NCBI RefSeq assembly: GCF_005937185.1
Contig: NZ_VCNI01000003.1
Span: forward strand, 1 to 64,000
Length of the DNA stretch: 64,000 bases
From: Flagellimonas algicola
Lineage (GTDB): Bacteria; Bacteroidota; Bacteroidia; Flavobacteriales; Flavobacteriaceae
Direction: 5' to 3'
The notes beneath the pieces are model-generated. The model was not told where the DNA came from. It did no database searches and saw nothing but the letters and a program-made list of their open reading frames with translations. This document shows, in pieces, positions 8,607 to 17,907 of the stretch. Position 1 is the stretch's first letter. The number at the start of each line of letters is the position of its first letter. The position numbers were made by a program, and so were the translations under genes.

Positions 8607-9251
8607 TTACAAGGTTTTATAGATTTCCATTAATTTTTCTTTTGCTCTCTTTAACCGCATTTTTACGGCACTCTCCCCAATTTCCATGAGGGTCACAAGA
8701 TCTTTGATGGATGCGCCATCTTGATATTTCAATAGCAATATGGACCTGTCCTCAGGTGAAATCAATTCCAAGGCTTTTTTTAGTTTCTTGGTCTTCATTT
8801 CAAAAAGACTGTCATCAGGTATTTCGGCTGTCAATTTGTATTCCGAGTCCTCCACAGGCACGGATTTATCACTCATCTTACGCTGCTTGTTCCTATTTAC
8901 ATAGTTCACACAGAAATTATAGGTAAAGGAGTACAGCCAAGTCGAAAACTTGGATTTCCCCTTGAACATCTTCAGTTTTATAAACAATTGCAGGAACACG
9001 TCCTGGGTCAAATCTTCAGCCTCATCTTCCGATCTGGCAAATCCGTAGCATTTGTTATACACCATTTTAGCATACCGGTCGTACAACTTGCCAAAGAGCA
9101 GCGGATTGTTGTTGGCGACAATTTTCTGCACCAGTTCTTCATCCGTCAGATGGGCATATGGGTCATCTGTTTCCAATGAATTCTTATCAATGTAATGTAT
9201 AAGAGTTAGAAACAGTCTTTTGATAAAAGTCACTGTGCGAGGTTTGATCAA
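8607..9251 (-). CDS. ECF-type RNA polymerase sigma-70 factor
   Basis: 214 residues from a TTG at 9251. No ATG occurs in the N-terminal part; a GTG at 9233 or a TTG at 9176 are alternatives. Region 2 is clear (YDRYAKMVYNKCYGFA, EDEAEDLTQDVFLQLF, KFSTWLYSFTYNFCVNYV), and region 4 follows after a short linker (SPEDRSILLLKYQDGASIKD, then an HTH ending VKMRLKRAKEKL). It directs RNA polymerase to a stress-type or specialised regulon. It heads an operon with a 62-residue protein and an MscS channel, so envelope or osmotic stress is a reasonable guess. No canonical anti-sigma factor is adjacent. Confidence 0.93.
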   Translation of the reverse strand: MIKPRTVTFIKRLFLTLIHYIDKNSLETDDPYAHLTDEELVQKIVANNNPLLFGKLYDRYAKMVYNKCYGFARSEDEAEDLTQDVFLQLFIKLKMFKGKSKFSTWLYSFTYNFCVNYVNRNKQRKMSDKSVPVEDSEYKLTAEIPDDSLFEMKTKKLKKALELISPEDRSILLLKYQDGASIKDLVTLMEIGESAVKMRLKRAKEKLMEIYKTL

Positions 9252-9334
9252 GTTGTTTTTATGAAGTTTTCCCTTTTAGGGAATATCTCACCAAGATAAT
9301 TGAAATTGACCTTATATTTATGGAAAATTAGCAG

Positions 9335-10012
9335 ATGAAATACTACTTCTTTTTAGCCTTGATTAGCTTTACATTGATTTCCGCTTGTAAAAATGAACCC
9401 AAAGCTGAGCCCACTTCTGAAAAAGAACTGTCAATTCCAGAAAAAATAGCCCAAGCCCATGGGTACGATGCTTGGAAATCCGTTAAGAAGATCACCTTCA
9501 CTTTTAAGGTTGGGCGAGACAGTACGAATCTCGGGCGTACCTGGATTTGGGAACCAAAAACCAATAAAATCACTTCCATCACACAAAACGATACATTGGT
9601 GTACAACAGAAATTCAATGGACAGTCTCGCCTTAAAAAGAAATGGTGGGTTTATCAACGATCGCTTCTGGATTTTGGCCCCGTTCAACCTGATTTGGGAT
9701 GCCAACAATTATACTTCGGAACACCAAGAAGGTCAAAAGGCACCTATCAGTGGAGAATCCATGCAAAAGTTGACCATAGTGTATGGCAACGAAGGTGGGT
9801 ATACCCCTGGAGATGCCTATGATTTCTATTTTAAGGATGATTTTATTCTACGTGAATGGGTATTTAGAAAAGCCAACCAAGCAGAACCTTCAATGACCAC
9901 AACCTGGGAAGATTACATGACTTTGGAAGGGCTCAAGCTTGCGCAGGACCATAGAAAGGCCGAAGGTGATTTTAGTCTGAATTTCACCAATTTGTCCGTA
10001 AAAAAGGAGTAG
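9335..10012 (+). CDS. Conserved Flavobacteriia lipoprotein of unknown function
   Basis: 225 residues. The signal peptide ends in a lipobox (LISAC, Cys18). The mature part begins with a charged linker, then KIAQAHGYDAWKSVKKITFT and NLGRTWIWEPKTNKI. The rest is predominantly beta. It resembles the DUF6503-type secreted proteins in layout, but that family call is from memory and uncertain. The gene stands alone, divergent from the sigma factor operon and convergent with an MFS gene only 10 bp away. Confidence 0.8.
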   Translation: MKYYFFLALISFTLISACKNEPKAEPTSEKELSIPEKIAQAHGYDAWKSVKKITFTFKVGRDSTNLGRTWIWEPKTNKITSITQNDTLVYNRNSMDSLALKRNGGFINDRFWILAPFNLIWDANNYTSEHQEGQKAPISGESMQKLTIVYGNEGGYTPGDAYDFYFKDDFILREWVFRKANQAEPSMTTTWEDYMTLEGLKLAQDHRKAEGDFSLNFTNLSVKKE

Positions 10013-10022
10013 GATTGCTTTC

Positions 10023-11171
10023 TTAAGCTCTCTTTTTTTGAAGGAACAAGCTCGTTCCCAAAACCAGAAGAATACATCCCAAAAGGGCATAGAAACTATG
10101 GGTAAGGGAAGCACTTTCCGCCACAAAGCCTAAAATAACCGGACCCAATAAAAAACCCGAGTATCCGGAACCAGCGATAAAGGAAACCCCTTGGGCCGAT
10201 TCCACTCCTTTTACGTTACCCCCAATTCTGAAAAGCTCAGGAACGATAACTGAAAACCCAAGACCGTTCAAAGCGAATCCTACAATAGCCAATAGGGTAT
10301 GCTCGGAAAGCACCAAGAAATATCCGAAAAGGGCGACGGTAGCACCCAAGACCACAATTTTAATGGAACCAATCCGGGCACTTATGCCATCTCCCAAAAA
10401 TCTTCCAAGAGTCATAGCAACAGAAAAGGCCAAAAAACCAGAGCCAATCAAAGCTTCAGGCGCCAATGTTATCTCTTTTAAATAAAGTCCGCTCCAGTCC
10501 ACTATAGCGCCTTCACTCCCAAAAGCTACAAAACTTATTAGCCCCAGCAAAAGCAGTGGTTTAAACAGTTTTAAATTGAAAGACTCCGCTTCCTGCGGAG
10601 CTGCCTTGATGTTTATGTAATGACGGAAAAAGAACAAATTGATCAAAAACACAACACCTACGGTTATTCCCATATGCAGTGCTGGGTTTCCAATAACCGG
10701 AATCAAAAAGCTACCCAAGCCCACTACAACTCCCCCTAGACTAAAAAATCCATGGGCCGCGGACATGAAATTCTGCTTATCCTCCTTTTCAATTTCGGTG
10801 ACCAAGGTATTCATGGCAATATCCGTAAGCCCATTGGCCGCCCCAAAAAGAAACAGGGTCACCGTCAATGTAAGGTAATTGGGCGCCAATAATGGGAAAA
10901 TTGCGGTTGCGCTACCCAGTAATACCCCTACCCAGGTCGCTTTCCCCACTCCAAGTTTATTGATGATTTTGGGAGCCAGGGGAAAAATTGCAAATACCCC
11001 TAATGACAAACAAAACAGGGCAATCCCCAAATCAGCCTTATCAATATCCAGTTTTTCTTTTACCGTTGGAATATAAATGGCCCAGGTACCAAACCATATA
11101 TTAAGGGTAGTGAAAACCCAAGCCGGTGCAAAGTAGCGGGGATTGGAAAAAATAAGTTGAAGTGATTTCAT
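10023..11171 (-). CDS. MFS transporter
   Basis: 382 residues with about 11-12 hydrophobic segments spread over the length. Typical MFS loops are present (PKIINKLGVGKATWVG after TM2; GRFLGDGISARIGS in the second half). The overall layout resembles short sugar-permease-like MFS proteins of the YbjJ/FucP type. The substrate cannot be read from the sequence. It is divergent from an AraC-type regulator with 111 bp between them, so that regulator probably controls it. Confidence 0.88.
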   Translation of the reverse strand: MKSLQLIFSNPRYFAPAWVFTTLNIWFGTWAIYIPTVKEKLDIDKADLGIALFCLSLGVFAIFPLAPKIINKLGVGKATWVGVLLGSATAIFPLLAPNYLTLTVTLFLFGAANGLTDIAMNTLVTEIEKEDKQNFMSAAHGFFSLGGVVVGLGSFLIPVIGNPALHMGITVGVVFLINLFFFRHYINIKAAPQEAESFNLKLFKPLLLLGLISFVAFGSEGAIVDWSGLYLKEITLAPEALIGSGFLAFSVAMTLGRFLGDGISARIGSIKIVVLGATVALFGYFLVLSEHTLLAIVGFALNGLGFSVIVPELFRIGGNVKGVESAQGVSFIAGSGYSGFLLGPVILGFVAESASLTHSFYALLGCILLVLGTSLFLQKKRA

Positions 11172-11282
11172 ATCGCAAAATAACCGAACCCCGACGGAAT
11201 TTTATAGCTGAAAACATTCCAATACTTGTCTGTTTTATTCCTAAAATGAAATCATACTGGAAATTATTGGTAGTTTTACAGC

Positions 11283-12149
11283 ATGAAACCCATGTTGGAG
11301 TCCATTAATGTTTCCCACAACTCTTCCTTAAAAGTAGCTACATATAACAATTCCAGTTACTGCGAGTCGGCCGGTTGGCATGTGCATCCGGAATATGAAT
11401 TGGTCTATGTGAAGAATGGAGCCGGTTGTCTTCACATTGGCTCCAACAAAAGCCATTATACACATGGGACGCTCGTTTTTTTGGCTGGGAATATTCCCCA
11501 CGCAGACTTTGGCAACAAGGATAATGAAGATAATATAGAGGTGGTCATCCAATTTAGAAAGGAGTTTTTGGATGAAAAAATTAGAGTCTTTCCGGAATTT
11601 GATAGTATCAAAAGACTTATTGAAAAATCTGGTCATGTACTTATCTTCAGTCAACAGTGCAAGGATGAGCTACAATCCAAATTTGAAGCCTTTCCTTATC
11701 AAGACAATCAAAGTCGACTGATCAACGTGTTGTCCATCTTAAGTGATCTATCCAGGGATGGGCGCTACCAAACTCTGTTTGACACCTTCAGCAGCAACGA
11801 GTTTAAAAGTGACGAAATTAGGCGGTTGGAAAACATTTTTGAGTATGTAAACACCAACTATCACAAAGAAATTTCCGTACCTGAAATTTCAGCACAACTG
11901 GGTTTCACTCCCAATTCATTTAGCCGTTTTTTTAGAAAAATGACCCAAAGGCGGTTTCTGGATTTTGTCAATGAATATCGCATAACCAAAGCGATGGAAC
12001 TTTTCAATGAGGATAATTCAACCATTGCGGAGGTCATGTACCAATGTGGGTTCACTGACCCTTCTTACTTTAGTAAGCAATTTAGAAGATATCAGGGCTT
12101 ATCACCTTCCGTATACGTAAAGCGAAGGTATTCTACATCACTTGCTTAA
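11283..12149 (+). CDS. AraC family transcriptional regulator with cupin sensor domain
   Basis: 288 residues. A cupin fold lies at ~20-110 (HVHPEYELVYVKNGAG, GNIPHADFG). A double helix-turn-helix of AraC type occupies ~185-285, with ISVPEISAQLGFTPNSFSRF and the diagnostic VMYQCGFTDPSYFSKQFRR. The cupin probably senses a small molecule such as a sugar. It is divergent from the MFS gene, the obvious candidate target. Its 3' end overlaps the convergent kynU by 12 bp. Confidence 0.93.
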   Translation: MKPMLESINVSHNSSLKVATYNNSSYCESAGWHVHPEYELVYVKNGAGCLHIGSNKSHYTHGTLVFLAGNIPHADFGNKDNEDNIEVVIQFRKEFLDEKIRVFPEFDSIKRLIEKSGHVLIFSQQCKDELQSKFEAFPYQDNQSRLINVLSILSDLSRDGRYQTLFDTFSSNEFKSDEIRRLENIFEYVNTNYHKEISVPEISAQLGFTPNSFSRFFRKMTQRRFLDFVNEYRITKAMELFNEDNSTIAEVMYQCGFTDPSYFSKQFRRYQGLSPSVYVKRRYSTSLA

Positions 12150-13406
12150 AATCCCTTCCTTCAATATTTGTCCAAAATTGTACATATCTGTATACGAGCA
12201 ATACAAAGGAGCAGGAGCCAATCGAATTACATTGGGTTCCCGCCAATCTGTAATGACCCCATTTTTCATCAAATAATCAAATAGCGGTCGGCCTTCTCCA
12301 TGTAGAAAAACAGAAAGTTGACACCCTCTTTCTTCCGGTGTAATTATCTCAAAAGTACTATCTACCTCTTTATCTATTTCTTTCAGAACGAATTCCAGAA
12401 AAGCCACTATGCTTTTTTGTTTTTGCACCAAAGCATCCATCCCCACCTCATCAAACAATTCCAATGAAGCCAAATACGGCGCTACGGAAAGAATGGGAGG
12501 ATTACTTAACTGCCAGGCATCTGCCGTATCTATCGGGTCAAATTCCGGTTGCATTAAAAAGCGGGTTTCCTTTTTGGTGCCCCACCATCCTTCAAAACGC
12601 GGTATATCCTTTTGCCCCAGATAGCTTTCATTTACATAGATTCCAGAGGCATTTCCAGGCCCACTGTTCATATACTTATAACTGCACCAAGCCGCAAAAT
12701 CTGCGCCCCAATCATGCAGGTTAAGCTTTACGTTACCTACACCGTGGGCTAAATCCCAACCTACTTTTGCACCTACCTCCTTTCCGGCTTTGGTAATGGC
12801 TTCCATATCCAAGACTTGCCCATTGTAATAATTGACTCCTCCCATTAAGACCAAAGCCAACTCCTCTCCTACCTCATTGATCTTATCCAGAATGTCTTCC
12901 GTTCGCCAAAAATGTTCTCCATCCCTTTTTTTAACTTCCTCAATCACATCTTCAGGATTAAAACCATGATACCTGGCCTGACTTTGCAGCATGTATTGAT
13001 CGGAAGGAAAAGCCTTTTCCTCACACAAAATCTTAATTCTTTTTCCAGTAGGTCTATAGAAGGATACCATCAGTAAATGCAGGTTCACCGTAAGGGTATT
13101 CATTACGGAAACCTCCTCTTTTTTGGCCCCAACAATTTTGGACAAGCCTTCCGCCAACCGCTCATGATAATCCCACCAGGGCTTTTCAGCATAAAAATGG
13201 CCTTCCACCGCCATTTCCTTCCAGTCTTTCATGACGTCGTCCACAAATTTCTGGCTACGTTTAGGCTGAAGTCCCAGAGAATTGCCGGTAAAATAGATAA
13301 CATCCTTTCCATTGTGCTGGGGATAGTGGAACTCCTCCCTATACTTGGCCAGAGGGTCCTGGGCGTCCAACTGCTGTGCAAATTCCAAGGAATGATGAAA
13401 ACTCAT
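12138..13406 (-). CDS. kynU: Kynureninase
   Basis: 422 residues, the usual length for bacterial kynureninase. This PLP enzyme (fold type I) cleaves kynurenine to anthranilate and alanine, or 3-hydroxykynurenine to 3-hydroxyanthranilate, in tryptophan breakdown. Visible family features are YFTGNSLGLQP near the N-terminus, GWDLAHGVGNV with the PLP-contacting Asp, and the lysine motif WCSYKYMNSGPG. C-terminal motifs are RGCQLSVFLHGEG and WREPNVIRLAPAPLY. No other kynurenine pathway genes are in the window. Confidence 0.95.
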   Translation of the reverse strand: MSFHHSLEFAQQLDAQDPLAKYREEFHYPQHNGKDVIYFTGNSLGLQPKRSQKFVDDVMKDWKEMAVEGHFYAEKPWWDYHERLAEGLSKIVGAKKEEVSVMNTLTVNLHLLMVSFYRPTGKRIKILCEEKAFPSDQYMLQSQARYHGFNPEDVIEEVKKRDGEHFWRTEDILDKINEVGEELALVLMGGVNYYNGQVLDMEAITKAGKEVGAKVGWDLAHGVGNVKLNLHDWGADFAAWCSYKYMNSGPGNASGIYVNESYLGQKDIPRFEGWWGTKKETRFLMQPEFDPIDTADAWQLSNPPILSVAPYLASLELFDEVGMDALVQKQKSIVAFLEFVLKEIDKEVDSTFEIITPEERGCQLSVFLHGEGRPLFDYLMKNGVITDWREPNVIRLAPAPLYCSYTDMYNFGQILKEGILSK

Positions 13407-13455
13407 ATGTATTGTTTGGGTTAAATATGGAAATTAAATATCGTTTTCTCTAGGA

Positions 13456-13920
13456 TTATTCCAGTCGCATTTCACTAATGTGCTTTTTAAAACCCACTTT
13501 TTCATAGGCTTTTACAGCCGGAATGTTGTCCTCATAAACCGTCAAGCGCATTTCTGAAAGTCCTTTGGAATCAGCCCATTCCTTAAGCGATTCAATTATT
13601 CTTGCATTCAGTCCTTTCCCCCTAAAATCTGGGAGGGTATACATAAAGCCCAAATAGGCATATTCCTCATGATCGAGGTAATGTCTTGCTCTTTTGGTAA
13701 TAGCATACCCGGAAGCCACAATATCTCCTTCGTGTTCTATCACCAATACACAGGCATTATCATTATCAATCATGGCCTTGATATCATAATAGCTAACGGG
13801 ATCCTCCCTGATGGTGATATCAAAAGGTCTTTCTGCCTTGATCAGTCGCTGCTCAAAATCCAACAGAATGGGCAAATCCTCCATTCTGGCATTTCTGGTT
13901 GTATAATTGGATGAAGCCAT
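13456..13920 (-). CDS. GNAT family N-acetyltransferase
   Basis: 154 residues from the ATG at 13918-13920; a longer frame exists upstream but its extra 44 residues look non-coding and would run into the divergent promoter. GNAT motif A is visible as LGFMYTLPDFRGKGLNARI, followed by LRLTVYEDNIPAVKAYEKVGF, which carries the usual Asn-x-x-Ala-x-x-x-Tyr. The acceptor substrate is unknown. It is divergent from the O-methyltransferase gene. Confidence 0.88.
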   Translation of the reverse strand: MASSNYTTRNARMEDLPILLDFEQRLIKAERPFDITIREDPVSYYDIKAMIDNDNACVLVIEHEGDIVASGYAITKRARHYLDHEEYAYLGFMYTLPDFRGKGLNARIIESLKEWADSKGLSEMRLTVYEDNIPAVKAYEKVGFKKHISEMRLE

Positions 13921-13967
13921 ATGTTCTAGTTCGAGATAAACGGTATATCCAATGTACTTCTTTTCTC

Positions 13968-13975
13968 TATTTTTG
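13968..13975 (+). promoter_or_regulatory. Candidate -7 promoter box of the O-methyltransferase gene
   Basis: TATTTTTG matches the Bacteroidota -7 consensus TAnnTTTG and lies 13 bp before the ATG at 13989. It supports that start over longer in-frame alternatives. No clear -33 TTG was seen. Confidence 0.45.
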
Positions 13976-13988
13976 CGAAAATTTACGC

Positions 13989-14630
13989 ATGCATTTTTTA
14001 TCCCCTTTATTGGAAAGCTATATTGTAGAAAATTCAGAGTCAGAACCAGCAATTTTGACTGAACTTACCCGTGAGACCCACCTAAAGGTTATTCAACCAC
14101 GAATGATTACGGGACACTTTCAAGGGAGGGTGCTGAGCATGCTCTCCAAAATTGTTTCGCCAAAATTCATATTGGAAATAGGAACTTATACGGGGTATTC
14201 TGCCATTTGTTTGGCCGAGGGACTCCAAAAATCAGGCGAGTTGCACACCATTGAAGTAAATGAGGAGCTACAAGGCATGCAGCGTAAATACTTTAATAAA
14301 AGTGGTTATGGAGCACAGATCAAGCAGCACACGGGTGATGCTTTGGATATTATTCCCCAATTGGATCATCAATTTGATTTGGTGTTTATCGATGCCCAAA
14401 AAGTCCAATACGATGCTTTTTTTGAGGCCGTCATTGAAAAAACCAAGCCTGGGAGCATCATCTTATCCGATAATGTACTCTGGTCCGGAAAGGTGGTGGA
14501 ACCCTTAATTCCTTCGGATAAGGCCACAGCCTCATTGTTGGCTTATAATCAGAAATTAAAGCAAGACCCAAGAGTTGAAACCGTGTTACTACCTATTCGT
14601 GATGGGCTTACGATGTGCCGGGTGCTATAG
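13989..14630 (+). CDS. O-methyltransferase, SAM-dependent (class I)
   Basis: 213 residues from the ATG at 13989, chosen because homologues begin near MHFLSPLLESYI and a -7 box lies just upstream. The SAM-binding motif is ILEIGTYTGYSAICLAEG. The metal/catechol site is suggested by LVFIDAQKVQYDAFFE and IILSDNVLWSGKV, as in the catechol/caffeoyl-CoA O-methyltransferase family (OMT_3). The substrate is unknown. The 3' end overlaps the convergent PAP2 gene by 23 bp. Confidence 0.92.
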   Translation: MHFLSPLLESYIVENSESEPAILTELTRETHLKVIQPRMITGHFQGRVLSMLSKIVSPKFILEIGTYTGYSAICLAEGLQKSGELHTIEVNEELQGMQRKYFNKSGYGAQIKQHTGDALDIIPQLDHQFDLVFIDAQKVQYDAFFEAVIEKTKPGSIILSDNVLWSGKVVEPLIPSDKATASLLAYNQKLKQDPRVETVLLPIRDGLTMCRVL

Positions 14631-15165
14631 CTCGGTGAAATCGATAGAAAAGTAATCCCGAAAGCACTCCAACTACAGCTCCAACCAAAACATCCAAGGG
14701 GTAATGTACCCCAACGTAAATACGGCTGGTAGTGAAGAGCAAAGGCCAAACAAAAAATAATCCTGCCCATTTTATCTTGCTCCTAAGCAGCAAATAGGCC
14801 AAGAGAGCAATAGCAAAAGAGCTGGAGGCATGGCCCGAAAAAAAACTGTAACCCGAAGGCGTATCCAAGATGCGGATAAAGGAATTTATTGCCGCATCAT
14901 CGCAAGGTCGCAGTCTTTTAAAACCAATTTTCGTCCAATGGGTAATTAAGGTGATGAAAAATGCCAGGGCCACTACCGCAGTAATTCTGGAAAAGGCCTG
15001 TCTTTTAGGAAACTTCAGTAAAAATAGGGCAAGAAACAAAAGGAATAAGGGAGTCCAAACCGAAATCTTAGTCACGGTTGACCAAAAAGGATCCCAAAAT
15101 TCGACACCAAGTCCGTTGAGATAAATGAAAACATCCTGATCCCATTGTAGGAGCTGGTCCAACAT
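14608..15165 (-). CDS. PAP2 family phosphatase (membrane phosphatidate/undecaprenyl pyrophosphate type)
   Basis: 185 residues with about five hydrophobic segments. The three phosphatase motifs are present: KIGFKRLRP, FFSGHAS and SRIYVGVHYPLDV, including the catalytic His residues and conserved Arg. Members dephosphorylate lipid phosphates such as phosphatidic acid or undecaprenyl pyrophosphate at the membrane. It lies 3 bp after the TatA/E gene and probably shares its transcript. Confidence 0.92.
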   Translation of the reverse strand: MLDQLLQWDQDVFIYLNGLGVEFWDPFWSTVTKISVWTPLFLLFLALFLLKFPKRQAFSRITAVVALAFFITLITHWTKIGFKRLRPCDDAAINSFIRILDTPSGYSFFSGHASSSFAIALLAYLLLRSKIKWAGLFFVWPLLFTTSRIYVGVHYPLDVLVGAVVGVLSGLLFYRFHRAIAPGTS

Positions 15166-15168
15166 GGA

Positions 15169-15447
15169 TTATTTGGAGCTTCTTTTGACAGCTCCGGTTA
15201 CCTCATCCACATTTTTCTTTACCTCGTTCAGTTCGTTTCGGATGTCTTTAGTGAAGTCGGTATCAATACCTTGACTCTCAGCGCTCTTTTGGATCTCGCG
15301 CTTAATATCGTCCGTGGCGTCCCGTAATTGTCGCATTCCCTTGCCCAGGCCTTTGGCGATACCCGGAATTTTGTCGGCACCAAAAACCATGACCACAATA
15401 AAAAGGATAAAAAAGATTTCTCCGCCGCTGATGAATAGAAAATGCAT
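15169..15447 (-). CDS. tatA: Twin-arginine translocase TatA/TatE family subunit
   Basis: 92 residues. A single N-terminal membrane helix (residues ~8-24) is followed by the family hinge FGADKIPGIAKGLGKGMRQL, with the FG and Pro of TatA proteins, then a charged amphipathic and coiled tail. It forms pores for export of folded proteins together with TatC. TatC is not in this window. A probable Tat substrate is encoded at 33153-33887. Confidence 0.9.
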   Translation of the reverse strand: MHFLFISGGEIFFILFIVVMVFGADKIPGIAKGLGKGMRQLRDATDDIKREIQKSAESQGIDTDFTKDIRNELNEVKKNVDEVTGAVKRSSK

Positions 15448-15480
15448 AGGACAAATATAATGAGAACTTGGTTGGAAAAT

Positions 15481-15512
15481 AAAAAAAGCCCTGCGATTTC
15501 ACAGGGCTTTTA
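15481..15512 (-). terminator. Terminator of the M1 peptidase gene
   Basis: Read on the minus strand, AAAAGCCCTG pairs with CAGGGCTTTT around an 8-base loop and is followed by T residues. It lies 20 bp past the M1 stop codon. Confidence 0.85.
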
Positions 15513-15532
15513 ACACTTGATCTAGGGTTTAA

Positions 15533-17845
15533 CTACCCTTTTATATTTTCTTTAAACTTATCGAAATCGGATTTTTCCTCTTTCTTGGGCCAAGAATTGT
15601 TGGCTGTATCAATATCTGCGGTTTCCGCCTTGGGGTCAACCACAATACCTACCAATTCCTTTTGGGAAGACAATACCCGTTTCACCTCTTCATCATTCTT
15701 TCTCCATATTTCCGGTGGATAGGTAACATTTTCCTTAGTTCCATCGGCATAGGTATACTCCACAATCAAAGGCATCGGAATCCCTCCGGGCTTGTCAAAA
15801 GTAATTTCATAGAAATACTTGGGTTCCTTGACCTGGGCCCTTTCTTCAACACTCATATTATCCATCATGAATTCCTTCAAGTTCTGTGAAACTTCTGTGG
15901 GAGCCTTTCCTTTAAGGTCTGGATTGTAATCTTCACTATCCTCTTCCGCCAAATAAACCAATGGAGGTAGATCGGCTTCCGTGATATTTCTATCCGCCAT
16001 ATACTTTTCCATTTGCTTGGTAGGCTTGTCGGACACATAGTATTTTTTAACTCCTTTTACACCGATATCAACATAATCGGTGGTATAGAACCAAGATCTC
16101 CAGTACCAGTCTAAATCCACAGCTGATGCATCTTCCATGGTTCTAAAGAAATCCTCTGGGGTAGGATGCTTGAATTTCCAACGTTGGGCGTAGGTTTTAA
16201 ATGCGTGATCGAACAATTCCGGCCCCATAACTGTTTCCCTAAGAATGTTCAAAGCGGTAGCGGGTTTACCGTAGGCATTTGGCCCCAACTGATATACATT
16301 CTCCGGATTGGACATAATAGGTGAAATATGACTTTGATCGCCAGCCATATACGGAACAATTTTGGCAGCTTCTCCCCTTCTTGAAGGATATTTCGAATTA
16401 GGAGCGATGACTTCTGGGTTATTTTTCCCAAATTCCTGCTCTGCTAAGTATTGCATAAAGGTATCCAACCCTTCATCCATCCATCCCCACTGACGTTCAT
16501 CAGAGTTTACGATCATCGGGAAGAAATTGTGGCCTACCTCATGGATGATCACACTGATCATACCGTATTTGGTTCTGTCGGAATACGTACCATCCTCGTT
16601 GGGACGTCCATAGTTCCAGCAAATCATCGGGTACTCCATCCCTTGGTTTTTAGCATGTACCGAGATTGCCTTATGGTATGGGTAATCAAAAGTATGCTTT
16701 GAATAGGTTTTCAAAGTTTGTACCACAGCTTTGGTAGACTGCTCTTCCCAAAGTGGATTTCCTTCTTTAGGATACATTGAAACAGCCATTACATCTTTTC
16801 CTCCAATTTTTACGGCCTGCATGTCCCAAACAAATTTTCTTGAGGTAGCAAAACCATAATCCCGTACATTGGTAGCCTTGAATTTCCAAGTCTTTTTATT
16901 TTCTGAAAAGCCTTTTTCCGCAGCTTCGGCCTCTTCCTGGGTTACAATAAGGACAGGTTTATCATACGATTTTTTTGCCTGCTTATAGCGCTTCATCATT
17001 TCTTTTGAGAAGACATCATCACGGTTTTGCAAAACTCCGGTAGCATCTAAGATATGATCAGCTGGAACGGTAATGTTTACCTCGTAGTTTCCAAACGGAA
17101 GGGCAAATTCACCACTTCCCCAAAATTGATGGTTTTGCCATCCTTCCACATCACTGTAAACTGCCATTCTTGGGAAAAACTGGGCAATAACGTAGGCACG
17201 GTTTCCATCTTTCGCAAAGTATTCGAAACCAGAACGAGCGCGATTAACGGTATGATCGGGAACATTGTACCACCACTTGATGGAGAATGAAATCTGTTCC
17301 CCACTTTTCAAGGGCTTGGGGATGTTCAAACGCATCATGGTTTGGTTGATGGTATACGACAAGGGTTTACCACCTGCATCCTTTACAAATTCAATATTAA
17401 AACCACCATCAAAAGGCTCGGTAACATAGGTTTGGGCAAAATCCCCTGCCATATAGGCAAAACTTACCCCATTTCCATTTCTTAAAGGCGATTTGGAATC
17501 TTTAGCCCTTACGTTTTGATCTAGCTGCACCCATAGGAACTCTAAATCATCTGGGGAGTTGTTGTAATAGGTAATGGTCTCCTCGCCATAAATCTTGGCA
17601 TTTTTGTCGTCCAGTTCAATGTCCATTACATAATCTGCTCTTTGCTGATAGTAATCGGGTCCGGGAGCTCCGGAGGCTGAACGGTAGGTGTTTGGAGTGG
17701 AGAACTCCTCGTACAACTGTTTAAACTTGCTTTGGTTCACATGACCAGGTTCCCTTTGCTCTTTGGCTTCTCCTTCTTCCTGTGCAAAGGCCATTGCTCC
17801 GAAAAGAAACAGCATGGAAGCAAAACAATACTTGATTTTGTTCAT
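15533..17845 (-). CDS. M1 family metallopeptidase (aminopeptidase N-like), secreted
   Basis: 770 residues with a signal peptide (residues 1-21, ending AFAQ). The zinc site is HEVGH with His435, Glu436 and His439, and the third ligand Glu458 in WMDEGLDTF, matching the HEXXH-18-E pattern. The upstream GMEYPMICW replaces the classic GAMEN exopeptidase motif, as in Bacteroidota relatives. A C-terminal region beyond ~620 is probably beta/alpha and carries no sorting domain. It is expected in the periplasm or at the surface, releasing N-terminal residues from peptides. A terminator follows; the DUF6702 gene lies 62 bp upstream and may be co-transcribed. Confidence 0.94.
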   Translation of the reverse strand: MNKIKYCFASMLFLFGAMAFAQEEGEAKEQREPGHVNQSKFKQLYEEFSTPNTYRSASGAPGPDYYQQRADYVMDIELDDKNAKIYGEETITYYNNSPDDLEFLWVQLDQNVRAKDSKSPLRNGNGVSFAYMAGDFAQTYVTEPFDGGFNIEFVKDAGGKPLSYTINQTMMRLNIPKPLKSGEQISFSIKWWYNVPDHTVNRARSGFEYFAKDGNRAYVIAQFFPRMAVYSDVEGWQNHQFWGSGEFALPFGNYEVNITVPADHILDATGVLQNRDDVFSKEMMKRYKQAKKSYDKPVLIVTQEEAEAAEKGFSENKKTWKFKATNVRDYGFATSRKFVWDMQAVKIGGKDVMAVSMYPKEGNPLWEEQSTKAVVQTLKTYSKHTFDYPYHKAISVHAKNQGMEYPMICWNYGRPNEDGTYSDRTKYGMISVIIHEVGHNFFPMIVNSDERQWGWMDEGLDTFMQYLAEQEFGKNNPEVIAPNSKYPSRRGEAAKIVPYMAGDQSHISPIMSNPENVYQLGPNAYGKPATALNILRETVMGPELFDHAFKTYAQRWKFKHPTPEDFFRTMEDASAVDLDWYWRSWFYTTDYVDIGVKGVKKYYVSDKPTKQMEKYMADRNITEADLPPLVYLAEEDSEDYNPDLKGKAPTEVSQNLKEFMMDNMSVEERAQVKEPKYFYEITFDKPGGIPMPLIVEYTYADGTKENVTYPPEIWRKNDEEVKRVLSSQKELVGIVVDPKAETADIDTANNSWPKKEEKSDFDKFKENIKG

Positions 17846-17907
17846 TTTCTTATTGATTTTTAAAACGGTGAAAAATAACTTTTTTTTAACGAACCGATTA
17901 AAGGCAG

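Noticed and set aside
13921..14052. N-terminal extension of the GNAT protein
   Set aside because: It would overlap the divergent promoter and the methyltransferase start, and lacks GNAT features.
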